This document shows positions 37,077-45,293 of a stretch of DNA of 64,000 nucleotides, piece after piece. Made by a program: the position numbers and the translations under genes. The stretch is from Paenibacillus pedocola (GTDB lineage: Bacteria; Bacillota; Bacilli; Paenibacillales; Paenibacillaceae): contig NZ_CP134223.1 in NCBI RefSeq assembly GCF_031599675.1, positions 1,984,001 through 2,048,000 on the forward strand, in the 5' to 3' direction. The stretch's first letter is position 1. The number at the start of each line of letters is the position of its first letter. The notes beneath the pieces are model-generated. The model was not told where the DNA came from. It did not search any database and worked only from the letters and a program-made list of their open reading frames with translations.

Positions 37077-38249
37077 TTATTCGTTCCTAAGCGCGTAAAT
37101 GGGGCGCATTCTAGCCGCTTTGTTTGCAGGAATCATCCCAAACACTACCCCGATGATCAAAGAGAACGAAAAAGAGATCAGGACCATATTCCAGGATGTC
37201 GCCACATTCATTGTGGTGTAATTTCCGACGGCCCAGCTGGCTCCGAGGCCTAAGCCGACGCCGATCAACCCGCCTACACCGCTTAGAACGACAGACTCGA
37301 TCATAAACTGCATCAGAATGTTCATTTTCTTAGCCCCGATCGCTTTGCGGATCCCGATTTCTCTTGTCCGCTCATTCACGGAGACAATCATAATGTTCAT
37401 AATGCCTATGCCGCCGACGAACAGGGAGATACCGGCGATTCCACCCAGTGCCAGTGAAAGCGTATTGCTGGTCTCATTCACCGTCTCAAGCATTTCCTGG
37501 GAATCAAAAACGGAATACGAATTTTCTGCACCGCTGAACTTGGCATCCAGGGCCGACTCCAGCTTCGTTTTGACATCCTCAACATTGTCATTGGAGGTCG
37601 TAGTGATCGTAATAGAGCGGACTCCCTTACTCTGCAGGAAACGTTCAGCAGTAGAGATCGGAATCAGGATTTTCTCATCACTGGAGCCGCCGCTGGTGCT
37701 GCCTTTGCTCTCCAGCAAGCCAACAATTTTGAAGCTGGTTCCGTTAAGCTGAACTTTTTCACCGACAGGGCTATCTGTACCAAACAGATCCTCAGCGGTA
37801 TCCGTACCAATCAGGGCGACCTTCTGACGGTACTCCGTATCAATATCCAGCAGGAAACGTCCGGACTGTACATGGAAATCCTGAACATCCTCATATGCAG
37901 GAATGATTCCTTCGACGGATACAGAAACATTCTCAGTCCCATGCTTGGCAGTGACATTGCCGCTGATTACAGGGGAGACGTTCTCAACGCCTTCGATATC
38001 TCCAAGCGCCAACGCTTCTTCAAACGTCAGAGAGGTTGTCGCTCCGCGCCCCATAATGTTAACGGTCAATTGGTTAGTACCCAGTGAACTTAACGATTCC
38101 GTAATTTGTGAAGTGGTTCCTTGGCCCACAGAGACAAGTGCAATGACAGAAGAAACACCGATAATAATCCCGAGCATGGTCAGGAAAGCTCTTATTTTAC
38201 TGCTGAGTATGCTCTTAAAGGCCATTTTCATGCTTTGATATAGCATCAT
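37077..38249 (-). CDS. ABC transporter permease, MacB/FtsX type
   Basis: A 390-residue permease with the MacB layout. One N-terminal membrane segment (IRAFLTMLGIIIGVSSVIALVSVGQG) precedes a 240-residue extracytoplasmic domain. Three C-terminal membrane segments follow, with the NERTREIGIRKAIGAKKMNILMQF coupling region between the first two. It resembles B. subtilis YknZ. It overlaps the ATPase gene by four bases (ATGA), typical of translational coupling. The group usually exports peptides or protects from antimicrobial compounds; the substrate here is unknown. Confidence 0.92.
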   Translation of the reverse strand: MMLYQSMKMAFKSILSSKIRAFLTMLGIIIGVSSVIALVSVGQGTTSQITESLSSLGTNQLTVNIMGRGATTSLTFEEALALGDIEGVENVSPVISGNVTAKHGTENVSVSVEGIIPAYEDVQDFHVQSGRFLLDIDTEYRQKVALIGTDTAEDLFGTDSPVGEKVQLNGTSFKIVGLLESKGSTSGGSSDEKILIPISTAERFLQSKGVRSITITTTSNDNVEDVKTKLESALDAKFSGAENSYSVFDSQEMLETVNETSNTLSLALGGIAGISLFVGGIGIMNIMIVSVNERTREIGIRKAIGAKKMNILMQFMIESVVLSGVGGLIGVGLGLGASWAVGNYTTMNVATSWNMVLISFSFSLIIGVVFGMIPANKAARMRPIYALRNE

Positions 38250-38950
38250 GATCTGGCAATCCTCCGATCCTCGACGAGACTACCATCCTGAATGCGGATA
38301 ATCCGTTTCGCTTGTTCAGCAATTTCAAGATCATGCGTGATCAGAATAATGGTATGTCCCTGTTCGTTCAGTTCCTTGATCATCTGCAGGACTTCTTTCC
38401 CGGTTTTGGAGTCAAGGGCGCCGGTAGGTTCATCGGCCAGCAGGATCGGAGGTGTGCCGGCAAGGGCCCGGGCTATGGCTACACGCTGCTGCTGGCCCCC
38501 CGACAGCTCCGCTGGACGGTGATCTATTCTTTCTTCGAGGCCGACTCTGATCAGTGCATTGCGGGCAATTTCTCTTCGTTCCCGGTGGGAAATCCCCCGG
38601 TAGATCAGGGGGAGCTCCACATTCTCTACCGCAGAAAGCTTTGGCAGCAGGTTGAAGTTCTGAAAGATGAATCCGATTTTTTCATTGCGGATCTGTGCCA
38701 GCTTGTTGTCGGACAATTTCCGGATTTCCTGACCGTCCAGATAATAGTCCCCTTCATTAGCAACATCAAGACATCCGAGCATGTTCATCAAGGTGGATTT
38801 ACCGGAGCCGGAGGGACCGATAATGGCCACGAACTCCCCATACTCAATCGTAAAGCTAAGGCCTTTGAGAATGGTCATTGTCTCTCCGGCCATTACATAG
38901 CTGTGAATCATATTCTCAACTTGTATCAGCGGCTGAGGCTTGCTGCTCAT
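38246..38950 (-). CDS. ABC transporter ATP-binding protein, MacB/LolD type
   Basis: A 234-residue ATPase with all key motifs: Walker [11 protein letters not shown]-loop [10 protein letters not shown], signature [16 protein letters not shown], Walker [13 protein letters not shown] and the H-loop ITHD. It is the nucleotide-binding subunit of the export complex with the permease and adaptor that overlap it by four bases on each side. Closest in style to YknY. Confidence 0.94.
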   Translation of the reverse strand: MSSKPQPLIQVENMIHSYVMAGETMTILKGLSFTIEYGEFVAIIGPSGSGKSTLMNMLGCLDVANEGDYYLDGQEIRKLSDNKLAQIRNEKIGFIFQNFNLLPKLSAVENVELPLIYRGISHRERREIARNALIRVGLEERIDHRPAELSGGQQQRVAIARALAGTPPILLADEPTGALDSKTGKEVLQMIKELNEQGHTIILITHDLEIAEQAKRIIRIQDGSLVEDRRIARS

Positions 38951-40473
38951 TGGCGCCCACCGCCTGCGCCGCCACCGGAAGGCGGTCCGCCGGTAAAGCC
39001 GCCGCCGGTGCTGAAGCCGCCGGTGCTGAAGCCGCCCATACCGCCCATACCGCCCATTTGGTTCATCTGAGTCTGAGCGGAAGAGGAGGAGCCTGTGCTG
39101 ATCACAGTCGGAATGACAACTTCATCACCTTCGGAAAGTCCGCTGACAATTTCGATATTGCTCTCATCATGAATACCGACAGTAACTTCTACTCTCTTCT
39201 GGCCGGATGCCGTGCTGGTGCCGCTACGGCCGCCGCTCTGGCCCCCTCCCGGGAACCCGCCGCCAGGCGCACCGCTCGGGAAGGAGCCGCCTCTGGCCTG
39301 GCCGCTGCGGCCTTGCCAGCCGCCGGTAGAACCGTCACCCGCAGCCTGTCCGGCTGCGGCATCACCGCTGGTGGCTTTACTGCCCGGAGCCTGCCCACTT
39401 GCGGCATCGCCGCTAGGGGCATCACCGCCCGGAGCCTGCCTGCCTGCGGCATCGCCGCTAGGGGCTTCACCGCCCGGAGCTTGCCCGCCTGCAGGAGCCT
39501 GAGCTGCTGCGTTATCTGTGCCAGTTGCACTGGTGTCTTCTGCGGTTGAAGGCACGTTAACGTAGTATTTTCCATTGATTTCAGAAACAGCTTCAATAGG
39601 TACGGTCAACACATCGTTTTTCTTTTCAATCGTGATGGCCACCTCTGCTGACATTCCGACCAGTACGCCTGTCGAATCATTCAGACCTACAGTAACATCA
39701 AAAAGGGAGACACCGTTGGAGGAGGTTCCTTCTTTGGCGATATCGATAACCTTACCTTCAAATTCCTGATCTTCAAGGGCGTCCAGCGTAATTGCAGCCG
39801 TCTGCTCAAGCTTGATATTCGGGATATCCAGCTCATCTACTTGGACAGTTACGCTCAGGTTCACATAATCGGTCATTGTAAACAGTTCAGAGCCATTTTG
39901 CGCCTGTTCGCCGTCAGTGATATTTACGGCTGTAATTGTACCGTCGATCGGGGCGGTTAACGGATCGGGAGGAAGCATATCCTCTTCAATCGCAGCAATG
40001 GAATCCTGTTGGTCAACTATATCGCTTTCCGCTTTTTCAATCGCTGTTTTTGCCGATGCCAGCTCATCTTCTGTAGCATTGTTCATAGCCAGGGTTTTGT
40101 AATTCTCCTGTTTATCTTCCAGGGTGGTCTTCAGATTAGCCAATGTTTTTTCGGCTTCTTTCATCTTGTCGCTTAAATCATTTGCCACAAAGGTAATCAG
40201 CACATCGCCTTTTTTGACGACATCTCCTTTGGCGACCATAACCTGATCGACTTCTCCGGCCTCTTTGGTACGGATACTTTCAGAATTAATAGCTGAGACG
40301 GAGCCTGAGCCCGAAACACTATTTAGAATATTGCCCTTTGCAACAATCGCTGTGTTCAGCGGAGCCGCACTAGCCTCCTTGCTGCTGTCCGGCCACAGCA
40401 CATAAGTCAAGATACCTGCAACTGCCAAGACAACGATACTTGAAGCGATAATTACTGTTTTCTTCTTTTTCAT
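38947..40473 (-). CDS. Efflux adaptor protein, MacA/YknX-like, with low-complexity insert
   Basis: A 508-residue membrane-fusion adaptor. N-terminal anchor (VIIASSIVVLAVAGILTYVLW), lipoyl halves (ILNSVSGSGSVSAI; DPLTAPIDGTITAVNITDGEQAQNG-type), a helical hairpin at about 90-155, then beta-barrel. Between GKYYVNVPS and KRVEVTVGIHDES a Gly/Ala/Pro/Ser-rich insert of roughly 105 residues interrupts the membrane-proximal domain. It includes 15-residue tandem repeats. The C-terminus is Gly-rich (GGMGGMGGFSTGGFSTGGG). Normal YknX is about 380 residues, so the inserts account for the extra length. Confidence 0.9.
   Translation of the reverse strand: MKKKKTVIIASSIVVLAVAGILTYVLWPDSSKEASAAPLNTAIVAKGNILNSVSGSGSVSAINSESIRTKEAGEVDQVMVAKGDVVKKGDVLITFVANDLSDKMKEAEKTLANLKTTLEDKQENYKTLAMNNATEDELASAKTAIEKAESDIVDQQDSIAAIEEDMLPPDPLTAPIDGTITAVNITDGEQAQNGSELFTMTDYVNLSVTVQVDELDIPNIKLEQTAAITLDALEDQEFEGKVIDIAKEGTSSNGVSLFDVTVGLNDSTGVLVGMSAEVAITIEKKNDVLTVPIEAVSEINGKYYVNVPSTAEDTSATGTDNAAAQAPAGGQAPGGEAPSGDAAGRQAPGGDAPSGDAASGQAPGSKATSGDAAAGQAAGDGSTGGWQGRSGQARGGSFPSGAPGGGFPGGGQSGGRSGTSTASGQKRVEVTVGIHDESNIEIVSGLSEGDEVVIPTVISTGSSSSAQTQMNQMGGMGGMGGFSTGGFSTGGGFTGGPPSGGGAGGGRQ
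39341..39490 (-). repeat. 45-bp in-frame tandem repeat in the adaptor gene
   Basis: Period exactly 45 bases: GGAGC recurs at 39386, 39431 and 39476 within longer similar units. It encodes 15-residue units of the form GxQAPGGxAPSGDAA, about 3.3 copies. Confidence 0.85.
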
Positions 40474-40520
40474 TCCGATCCTCCATCTTGCTCAATATTA
40501 AATTGATATAACCTCAAAAG

Positions 40521-43103
40521 TTAAGATGCGCTGTCTGTTGCGGTATCGCTGCTGTCTGATTCTGTATCGGTATCTTTGTCATCTGTTGAGGCGGCCGGCT
40601 TAGTGACGGTAATGTAATAGATCTGACTGCCCAGCTCAATCCGCTGGCCCTGGAATTCATCGTAGAGCGTCAGGCTGTAACTTCCGCCGCCCAGGGTTTG
40701 GAACAGGGAGCTTGCGATCGTGGTTGAGTACTGGCCGTTACTTCCGACAACCAGGTCACTGCCAAGCGTCAGTGTTTTTTCATAGAATTGGCCAAAAGGA
40801 TCAACGAAGCGCAGAACCAGCTTATGACCGTAAGTGCCGGTCTGATAAGTAGAATCCTGAGTCAGGCTATAATTAAAGGACAGTGTAAGATTGCTGCTGC
40901 CTGCGACCATGCTGCCCGCTGAGCTGTTAACCGCAAGGAAGTAAGGGAACATGGAAACCCCGCTTGCCAGATTGGTCTGAGCGGTTACCGTCTTGACATT
41001 CAGGGACAGGGCGTTCGTATTCACATATCCGGTTGCTGCCGTTCCGGCCGTAGTCAGCTTGCCGCCTGCCACTCCCTGTCCGATGTACAGCTGAAGAGCG
41101 GAGGTATCCACCGTGGATGGAATATTCGCCCAGAAGGTGACCAGTGTTTTGCCCGATGCGCCGGTCGGCAGTTCCGACTGGTTGACGGTGGCTTCAAAAG
41201 ACTGTCCGTCCGCTGTTCTGAATGTTGCATACAGCCTGGTCAGATTCGTCTGGCGGGTTTCTGTGCTGTTCATTTCCACTTCACTGTATACGGTCTTGGA
41301 GCTGCTGCCGGTATACATGGTGGTTAGACGTTCCTGGATGCTTGCTTTTTTGCCGGTTGTCGTGATATTGATGGCTGAGCCTGCCGCAAGCGGGGGAAGG
41401 CTCGTTACAGCTCCGTCAGTTGTAGTTAAGGAAAGGAATTGTCCTGATGGTTCCTGCAGAATAATTTTCGTCTGGCTGTAATTCAGAGTGTACGGTACAT
41501 GGGCCAGCACAGTGACCTGTGCACTTTCCCCCGGAGCAAGGATGGAGACGTCATTGTCGACTACTGCCTGTGAAGAGGAAGTAAGGTCGTTCAGATCCGC
41601 CTTCAAAATACCGGTCAGCTTAGGCAGGGTGATCGTTTTGGACGTGCTGTTTCGGATGCTGAGTTTAGCCTGAACCAAGTCCTCATCGCCCCAGGGCAGA
41701 CGTTGCAGAGACTGCAGGGAGACGGCGAAAGTGCCGTAATTATTAGTTACGCTGCTCTCAGAAGCCACATGAGTATTACCCTCCAGCTTGTAAGGGATTT
41801 TGAAATAGGCTACCGGGAGAACGATTTTGCTGGAATCTTCATTGGCGGCTGGAGGAATGACCTGAAGCTGCAGGTTATCCTGGGCTAGCTCAAGCGGTAT
41901 GCTGGTGCTGAGTTCAATCAGCTTCTCTTCGAGCGGCTTTAGTGTAAGGCTGTTAAAAGCTGTTGTAGTAATCGGGAAGGAATAACCCTCGGCAGATTTG
42001 ACAGAAAGCTCGTAGGCCGGCAAGGTCACTGCCTTGCTGCCCGTGTTTTTTACCCGGAACTGATATGTCCAGATTCCATTCTCATTCTCGGCGTAGACTG
42101 CCGACGATTTCAGCTGCATGTCTACAATATTGCTGTCGATGGAGACCTTCTTGATAGCACCAGCGGCAACGGTAAAGTCAGCATTAACGGCTGCAGGAAG
42201 CGAATAGGAGGCTACCGGAAGCGAGAGCTTGAGGCCTTCGTCCAGTTTGGCAGTCTGCAAGGTCATCTTGGTAACGTTCATATAGGCAGGGATTTCAGTC
42301 ATGAAATACAGCGTCTTTTTCTCCTGCGGCTGAATCTTATATTCTGAGCTGCTCTCATCCAGTGTCAGCGTAAATACCGAACCTCCGGAGGATTTGAGAT
42401 ACATGCTGTAGCCCGGATCGGTAAGCACCTTGGTACCCAGATTCGTCAGGCTGAGTCCTACTTTGGCATAGACCTTGCCGTTATATTTGTAAATTTGCAA
42501 CGAATTTGCCTGGCTGGTCACGGGAACGCTGTTCAGTTCGATCTTTTTGCTCTCGCCCTGAAGCGCAGACAGTGAATAATTAGCTGGAACTGTGAAGGTC
42601 CCGATGCGTTGTTCATAGTTGGCGCTGCTAAAATTCCAGCCGTACATGCTGATTTTTAGCCCTTTTACCGTAGCGGCTTTTCCGATATTAGCGTAGTATG
42701 TAATACTCTTTGTTTCTTTACCGGCGATTTTTTTGACCGCGCTGTCTACGGAGACGGGGGTCCCCTTGATTACGCTCCCTCCGGATGTAACCACTTTGGA
42801 GAAATAATCGACCAGATTGGCACTGGTGCTTGAGGTATTGGTGTAAGTAAGGGTATAGGTTAGAATGTTTCCGCTGTCCTGGGCGAATACCCCGATATCG
42901 CTGAGCTTCACGCTGAGTGATGCCCCGAGATTCATGGAGCTGAGCTTGGCAAGCGTTGAGGTTTCCGTGGCGTAGGCCGCGGCTTTGGCAGCAGTTCCCC
43001 CCGATGCAGCCGCATAAGCCGCAGTTCCGGCATATCCCGGGATCTGACTTACGGCAAATGTGCTGAGAAGTAACAGAACATAAGCCTTACTTCGTTTGTG
43101 CAT
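40521..43103 (-). CDS. Large secreted protein of unknown function, first gene of the MacAB-like operon
   Basis: An 860-residue protein with a signal peptide (HKRSKAYVLLLLSTFAVS ... AYA) and an acidic, Asp/Ser/Thr-rich tail. No known domain is recognised with certainty. Several modules of about 130 residues look alike. Each has a strand such as VGLSLTNLG, FRVKNTGS or LSIRNST, and about 55 residues later a motif such as EIPAYMNVTKMTLQ, SIPLELAQDNLQL, HVPYTLNYSQTKIIL or NIPSTVDTSALQL. They probably form immunoglobulin-like or DUF4352-like beta sandwiches. ATG 43103 follows GGGAGGG. Only 47 bases separate it from the adaptor gene, so it probably works with that export complex. Confidence 0.75.
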   Translation of the reverse strand: MHKRSKAYVLLLLSTFAVSQIPGYAGTAAYAAASGGTAAKAAAYATETSTLAKLSSMNLGASLSVKLSDIGVFAQDSGNILTYTLTYTNTSSTSANLVDYFSKVVTSGGSVIKGTPVSVDSAVKKIAGKETKSITYYANIGKAATVKGLKISMYGWNFSSANYEQRIGTFTVPANYSLSALQGESKKIELNSVPVTSQANSLQIYKYNGKVYAKVGLSLTNLGTKVLTDPGYSMYLKSSGGSVFTLTLDESSSEYKIQPQEKKTLYFMTEIPAYMNVTKMTLQTAKLDEGLKLSLPVASYSLPAAVNADFTVAAGAIKKVSIDSNIVDMQLKSSAVYAENENGIWTYQFRVKNTGSKAVTLPAYELSVKSAEGYSFPITTTAFNSLTLKPLEEKLIELSTSIPLELAQDNLQLQVIPPAANEDSSKIVLPVAYFKIPYKLEGNTHVASESSVTNNYGTFAVSLQSLQRLPWGDEDLVQAKLSIRNSTSKTITLPKLTGILKADLNDLTSSSQAVVDNDVSILAPGESAQVTVLAHVPYTLNYSQTKIILQEPSGQFLSLTTTDGAVTSLPPLAAGSAINITTTGKKASIQERLTTMYTGSSSKTVYSEVEMNSTETRQTNLTRLYATFRTADGQSFEATVNQSELPTGASGKTLVTFWANIPSTVDTSALQLYIGQGVAGGKLTTAGTAATGYVNTNALSLNVKTVTAQTNLASGVSMFPYFLAVNSSAGSMVAGSSNLTLSFNYSLTQDSTYQTGTYGHKLVLRFVDPFGQFYEKTLTLGSDLVVGSNGQYSTTIASSLFQTLGGGSYSLTLYDEFQGQRIELGSQIYYITVTKPAASTDDKDTDTESDSSDTATDSAS

Positions 43104-43290
43104 GAATTTCCCTCCCTGTTTAAAAACCTCTGCGATCCTAAATCCATCCGGAAAATAAGATAGCCAGGCCTTCCTAATAAGGAAAAATATCAAGCGCTGC
43201 TGAACGTTCGCTGAAAAAAAATCCATAAAACCAGGCTGAAACTTAAAGGAAGATTAAAAACAGATAAAATTAGCCTAAATTCTGATCCGC

Positions 43291-43319
43291 TTGTCAAACT
43301 GGCGTTTTTTGCTTATAAT
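43291..43319 (+). promoter_or_regulatory. pheS promoter
   Basis: TTGTCA (43291-43296) and TATAAT (43314-43319) with a 17-base spacer, upstream of the T-box leader. Confidence 0.75.
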
Positions 43320-43374
43320 ATTAAGACATATCTTCTGACACTAATGATGTAAGATATTGAGTTCCCATGATCCG

Positions 43375-43670
43375 AAATGCATTGATGGAGACGAGTACGC
43401 AGTGCCTGGCTTACAGGGAGGAGACGCCGGAGATTGAGAGCGTTTCTAAGAGAGCAGAGCTGCCGAAGTTCACTCCGGAGCAGTTCCCTGAATGTTACAC
43501 TTAAGTAGGGGAAACCGGCCGCAGACCGTTATTTCTGTTAAAGTGAGACATGTCTTTACCGTACCGTAAGAGGGAATACCACTCTTAAGGGATCCGGTGC
43601 AGCCTGTCTAACAAGGGTGGTACCACGGTCTTTTCGTCCCTTACCGGGAGGAAAGGCCTTTTTTTGTTGT
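43375..43670 (+). promoter_or_regulatory. T-box riboswitch (phenylalanine) before pheS
   Basis: The T-box sequence AAGGGTGGTACCACGG lies at 43613-43628. Stem I begins with GATGGAGACGAGTACGCAG (from 43384). Its lower helix GGAG/CTCC and upper helix GCAG/CTGC bracket a specifier loop CGAAGTTCA with TTC (43469-43471), a Phe codon. The terminator GGTCTTTTCGTCCC/GGGAGGAAAGGCC plus TTTTTTT spans 43627-43670. Uncharged tRNA-Phe should stabilise the antiterminator and switch on pheS. Confidence 0.93.
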
Positions 43671-43703
43671 ACACTACGAAGATTGAAGGGGGCAGTGCAT
43701 GCC

Positions 43704-44738
43704 ATGAAAGAAAAGCTGGAAGCATTGAAGGTTGAGGCCTTGGCTAAGCTGCAGGAGGTTACCGATCCGCAGGTTCTGAATGATTTACGCGTGAAATACC
43801 TGGGCAAAAAAGGCGAGCTGACTGAGGTTCTGCGTGGAATGGGAGGACTCAGCGCAGAGGAGCGCCCGGTGATCGGCCAGGTAGCGAATCTGGTGCGCAG
43901 CGCCATTGAAGAGATTATCAGCACGAAGCAGGAGGCCTTCCAGCAGCAGGAGACACTGGGCCGTCTGCAGGCGGAGAAAGTAGACGTTACTCTGCCGGGG
44001 CGCGGTTTGCCCCAGGGCGGAATTCATCCCTTAAACCGGGTTGTCCAGGAGATCGAAGATATCTTCATCGGTATGGGCTACAAGGTTGCTGAGGGACCTG
44101 AGGTTGAGACGGATTATTATAACTTTGAAGCACTCAATCTGCCGAAGGATCATCCGGCGCGCGACATGCAGGATTCCTTCTACTTAACAGATGATCTGCT
44201 AATGCGCACCCAAACCTCACCGGTGCAGGTCCGTACGATGCAGGCGATGAACGGGGAAGTTCCGGTCAAAATCATCTGTCCGGGCAAAGTGTACCGCCGC
44301 GATGATGACGATGCGACCCACTCTTTCCAGTTCCATCAGATTGAAGGCCTGGTCATCGGCAGCAATATCCGCATGAGTGACCTCAAAGGCACGCTGAACC
44401 AGTTCGTCAAAGAAATGTTCGGACCAAGCACGGGCATCCGTCTTCGTCCCAGCTTCTTCCCGTTCACAGAGCCGAGCGTTGAGGTGGATGTCAGCTGCTT
44501 CAAATGCGGCGGCGACGGCTGCCGTCTGTGCAAGCAGAGCGGCTGGCTGGAGATTCTCGGCGCAGGCATGGTGCATCCGAATGTACTGAGAATGGGCGGT
44601 TATGATCCGGAGAAATACAGCGGCTTTGCCTTCGGTATGGGCGTGGAGCGGATCGCGATGCTGAAGTACGGAATCGATGATATCCGTTATTTCTACACCA
44701 ACGATATGGGCTTTGTGAAGCAGTTCAAGGGGATTTAG
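43704..44738 (+). CDS. pheS: Phenylalanine--tRNA ligase alpha subunit
   Basis: Catalytic subunit of the alpha2-beta2 enzyme. It has an N-terminal coiled coil (about 1-85), then the class II core: motif 2 region [36 protein letters not shown], and motif 3 [18 protein letters not shown] Cys cluster C-F-K-C ... C-R-L-C is seen in the insert, as in Bacillus. At 344 residues it is full length. ATG 43704 lies 11 bases after GAAGGGGG; upstream in-frame codons lie in the T-box terminator. Confidence 0.97.
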   Translation: MKEKLEALKVEALAKLQEVTDPQVLNDLRVKYLGKKGELTEVLRGMGGLSAEERPVIGQVANLVRSAIEEIISTKQEAFQQQETLGRLQAEKVDVTLPGRGLPQGGIHPLNRVVQEIEDIFIGMGYKVAEGPEVETDYYNFEALNLPKDHPARDMQDSFYLTDDLLMRTQTSPVQVRTMQAMNGEVPVKIICPGKVYRRDDDDATHSFQFHQIEGLVIGSNIRMSDLKGTLNQFVKEMFGPSTGIRLRPSFFPFTEPSVEVDVSCFKCGGDGCRLCKQSGWLEILGAGMVHPNVLRMGGYDPEKYSGFAFGMGVERIAMLKYGIDDIRYFYTNDMGFVKQFKGI

Positions 44739-44830
44739 ATTTTTGGCGGGTTAGCGGGCTGGTGTTGAAGGATTTCGGAAGGCACACGGAGTGCCAATTT
44801 AACTTTTATGATTTTTACTGTATAGGAATG

Positions 44831-45173
44831 ACCGGAGGGGAATTTTGGAACTGTAGGAGCGCCAGCGTCCGCCTTTGTCTTCGGATTTCGATTGCTATAT
44901 AGATTGAACTAGAAAATATACGATTAGGAAAAAGTGGCGGAGGAGAATTTTGGAACTGGAGGAGCGTTAGCGTCCGCCTTTGTCTTTCGGATTTCTACCG
45001 CTAATAGCGGTTCAAATCAAGAAATCTGAAGACAACAGCGGCCGGAAGTCCAAACATTCTCTGGAGTCACGGCTAATCCTAAAATAGAAAAGCTACTAGT
45101 TCAATCTATATAAGCGGTTCAAATCAGGAAATCTGAGGATAACAGCGATCGGAAGTCCAAACATTCCCTGCAG
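44831..45173. repeat. Palindromic repeat element, outer copy split by another copy
   Basis: The left half (44831-44895) and right half (45113-45173) match the family seen at 11894-12062. Between them is a 17-bp perfect inverted repeat, TATATAGATTGAACTAG (44896-44912) with CTAGTTCAATCTATATA (45096-45112). Its interior holds a complete second copy (44936-45066). It fills most of the 555-base gap between pheS and pheT; no gene is present in the gap. Confidence 0.75.
44936..45066. repeat. Palindromic repeat element, inner complete copy
   Basis: Starts GGCGGAGGAGAATTTTGG and has the TAGCGTCCGCC left module. The central TACCGC-TAATA-GCGGT hairpin is flanked by GGATTTC/GAAATCTGA, and the right module AACAGCGGCCGGAAGTCC is followed by AAACATTCTCTGGAG. 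About 131 bp. Confidence 0.75.
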
Positions 45174-45293
45174 GGAAGGCTGATAGACAGAATTTAAAAG
45201 TGAAATTTGCACTGCAGAATTCCACATCCTTCGGGCAGCAAGCTAACCCGGCAGGTAGATAAATACATCTGAAACAAAAGGAAGTGAGCGGAC

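Noticed and set aside
39189..39596. Alternative-frame proteins across the Gly/Pro-rich part of the adaptor gene
   Set aside because: High-GC repeat DNA is open in several frames, but only the adaptor frame fits the membrane-fusion family and the operon overlaps.
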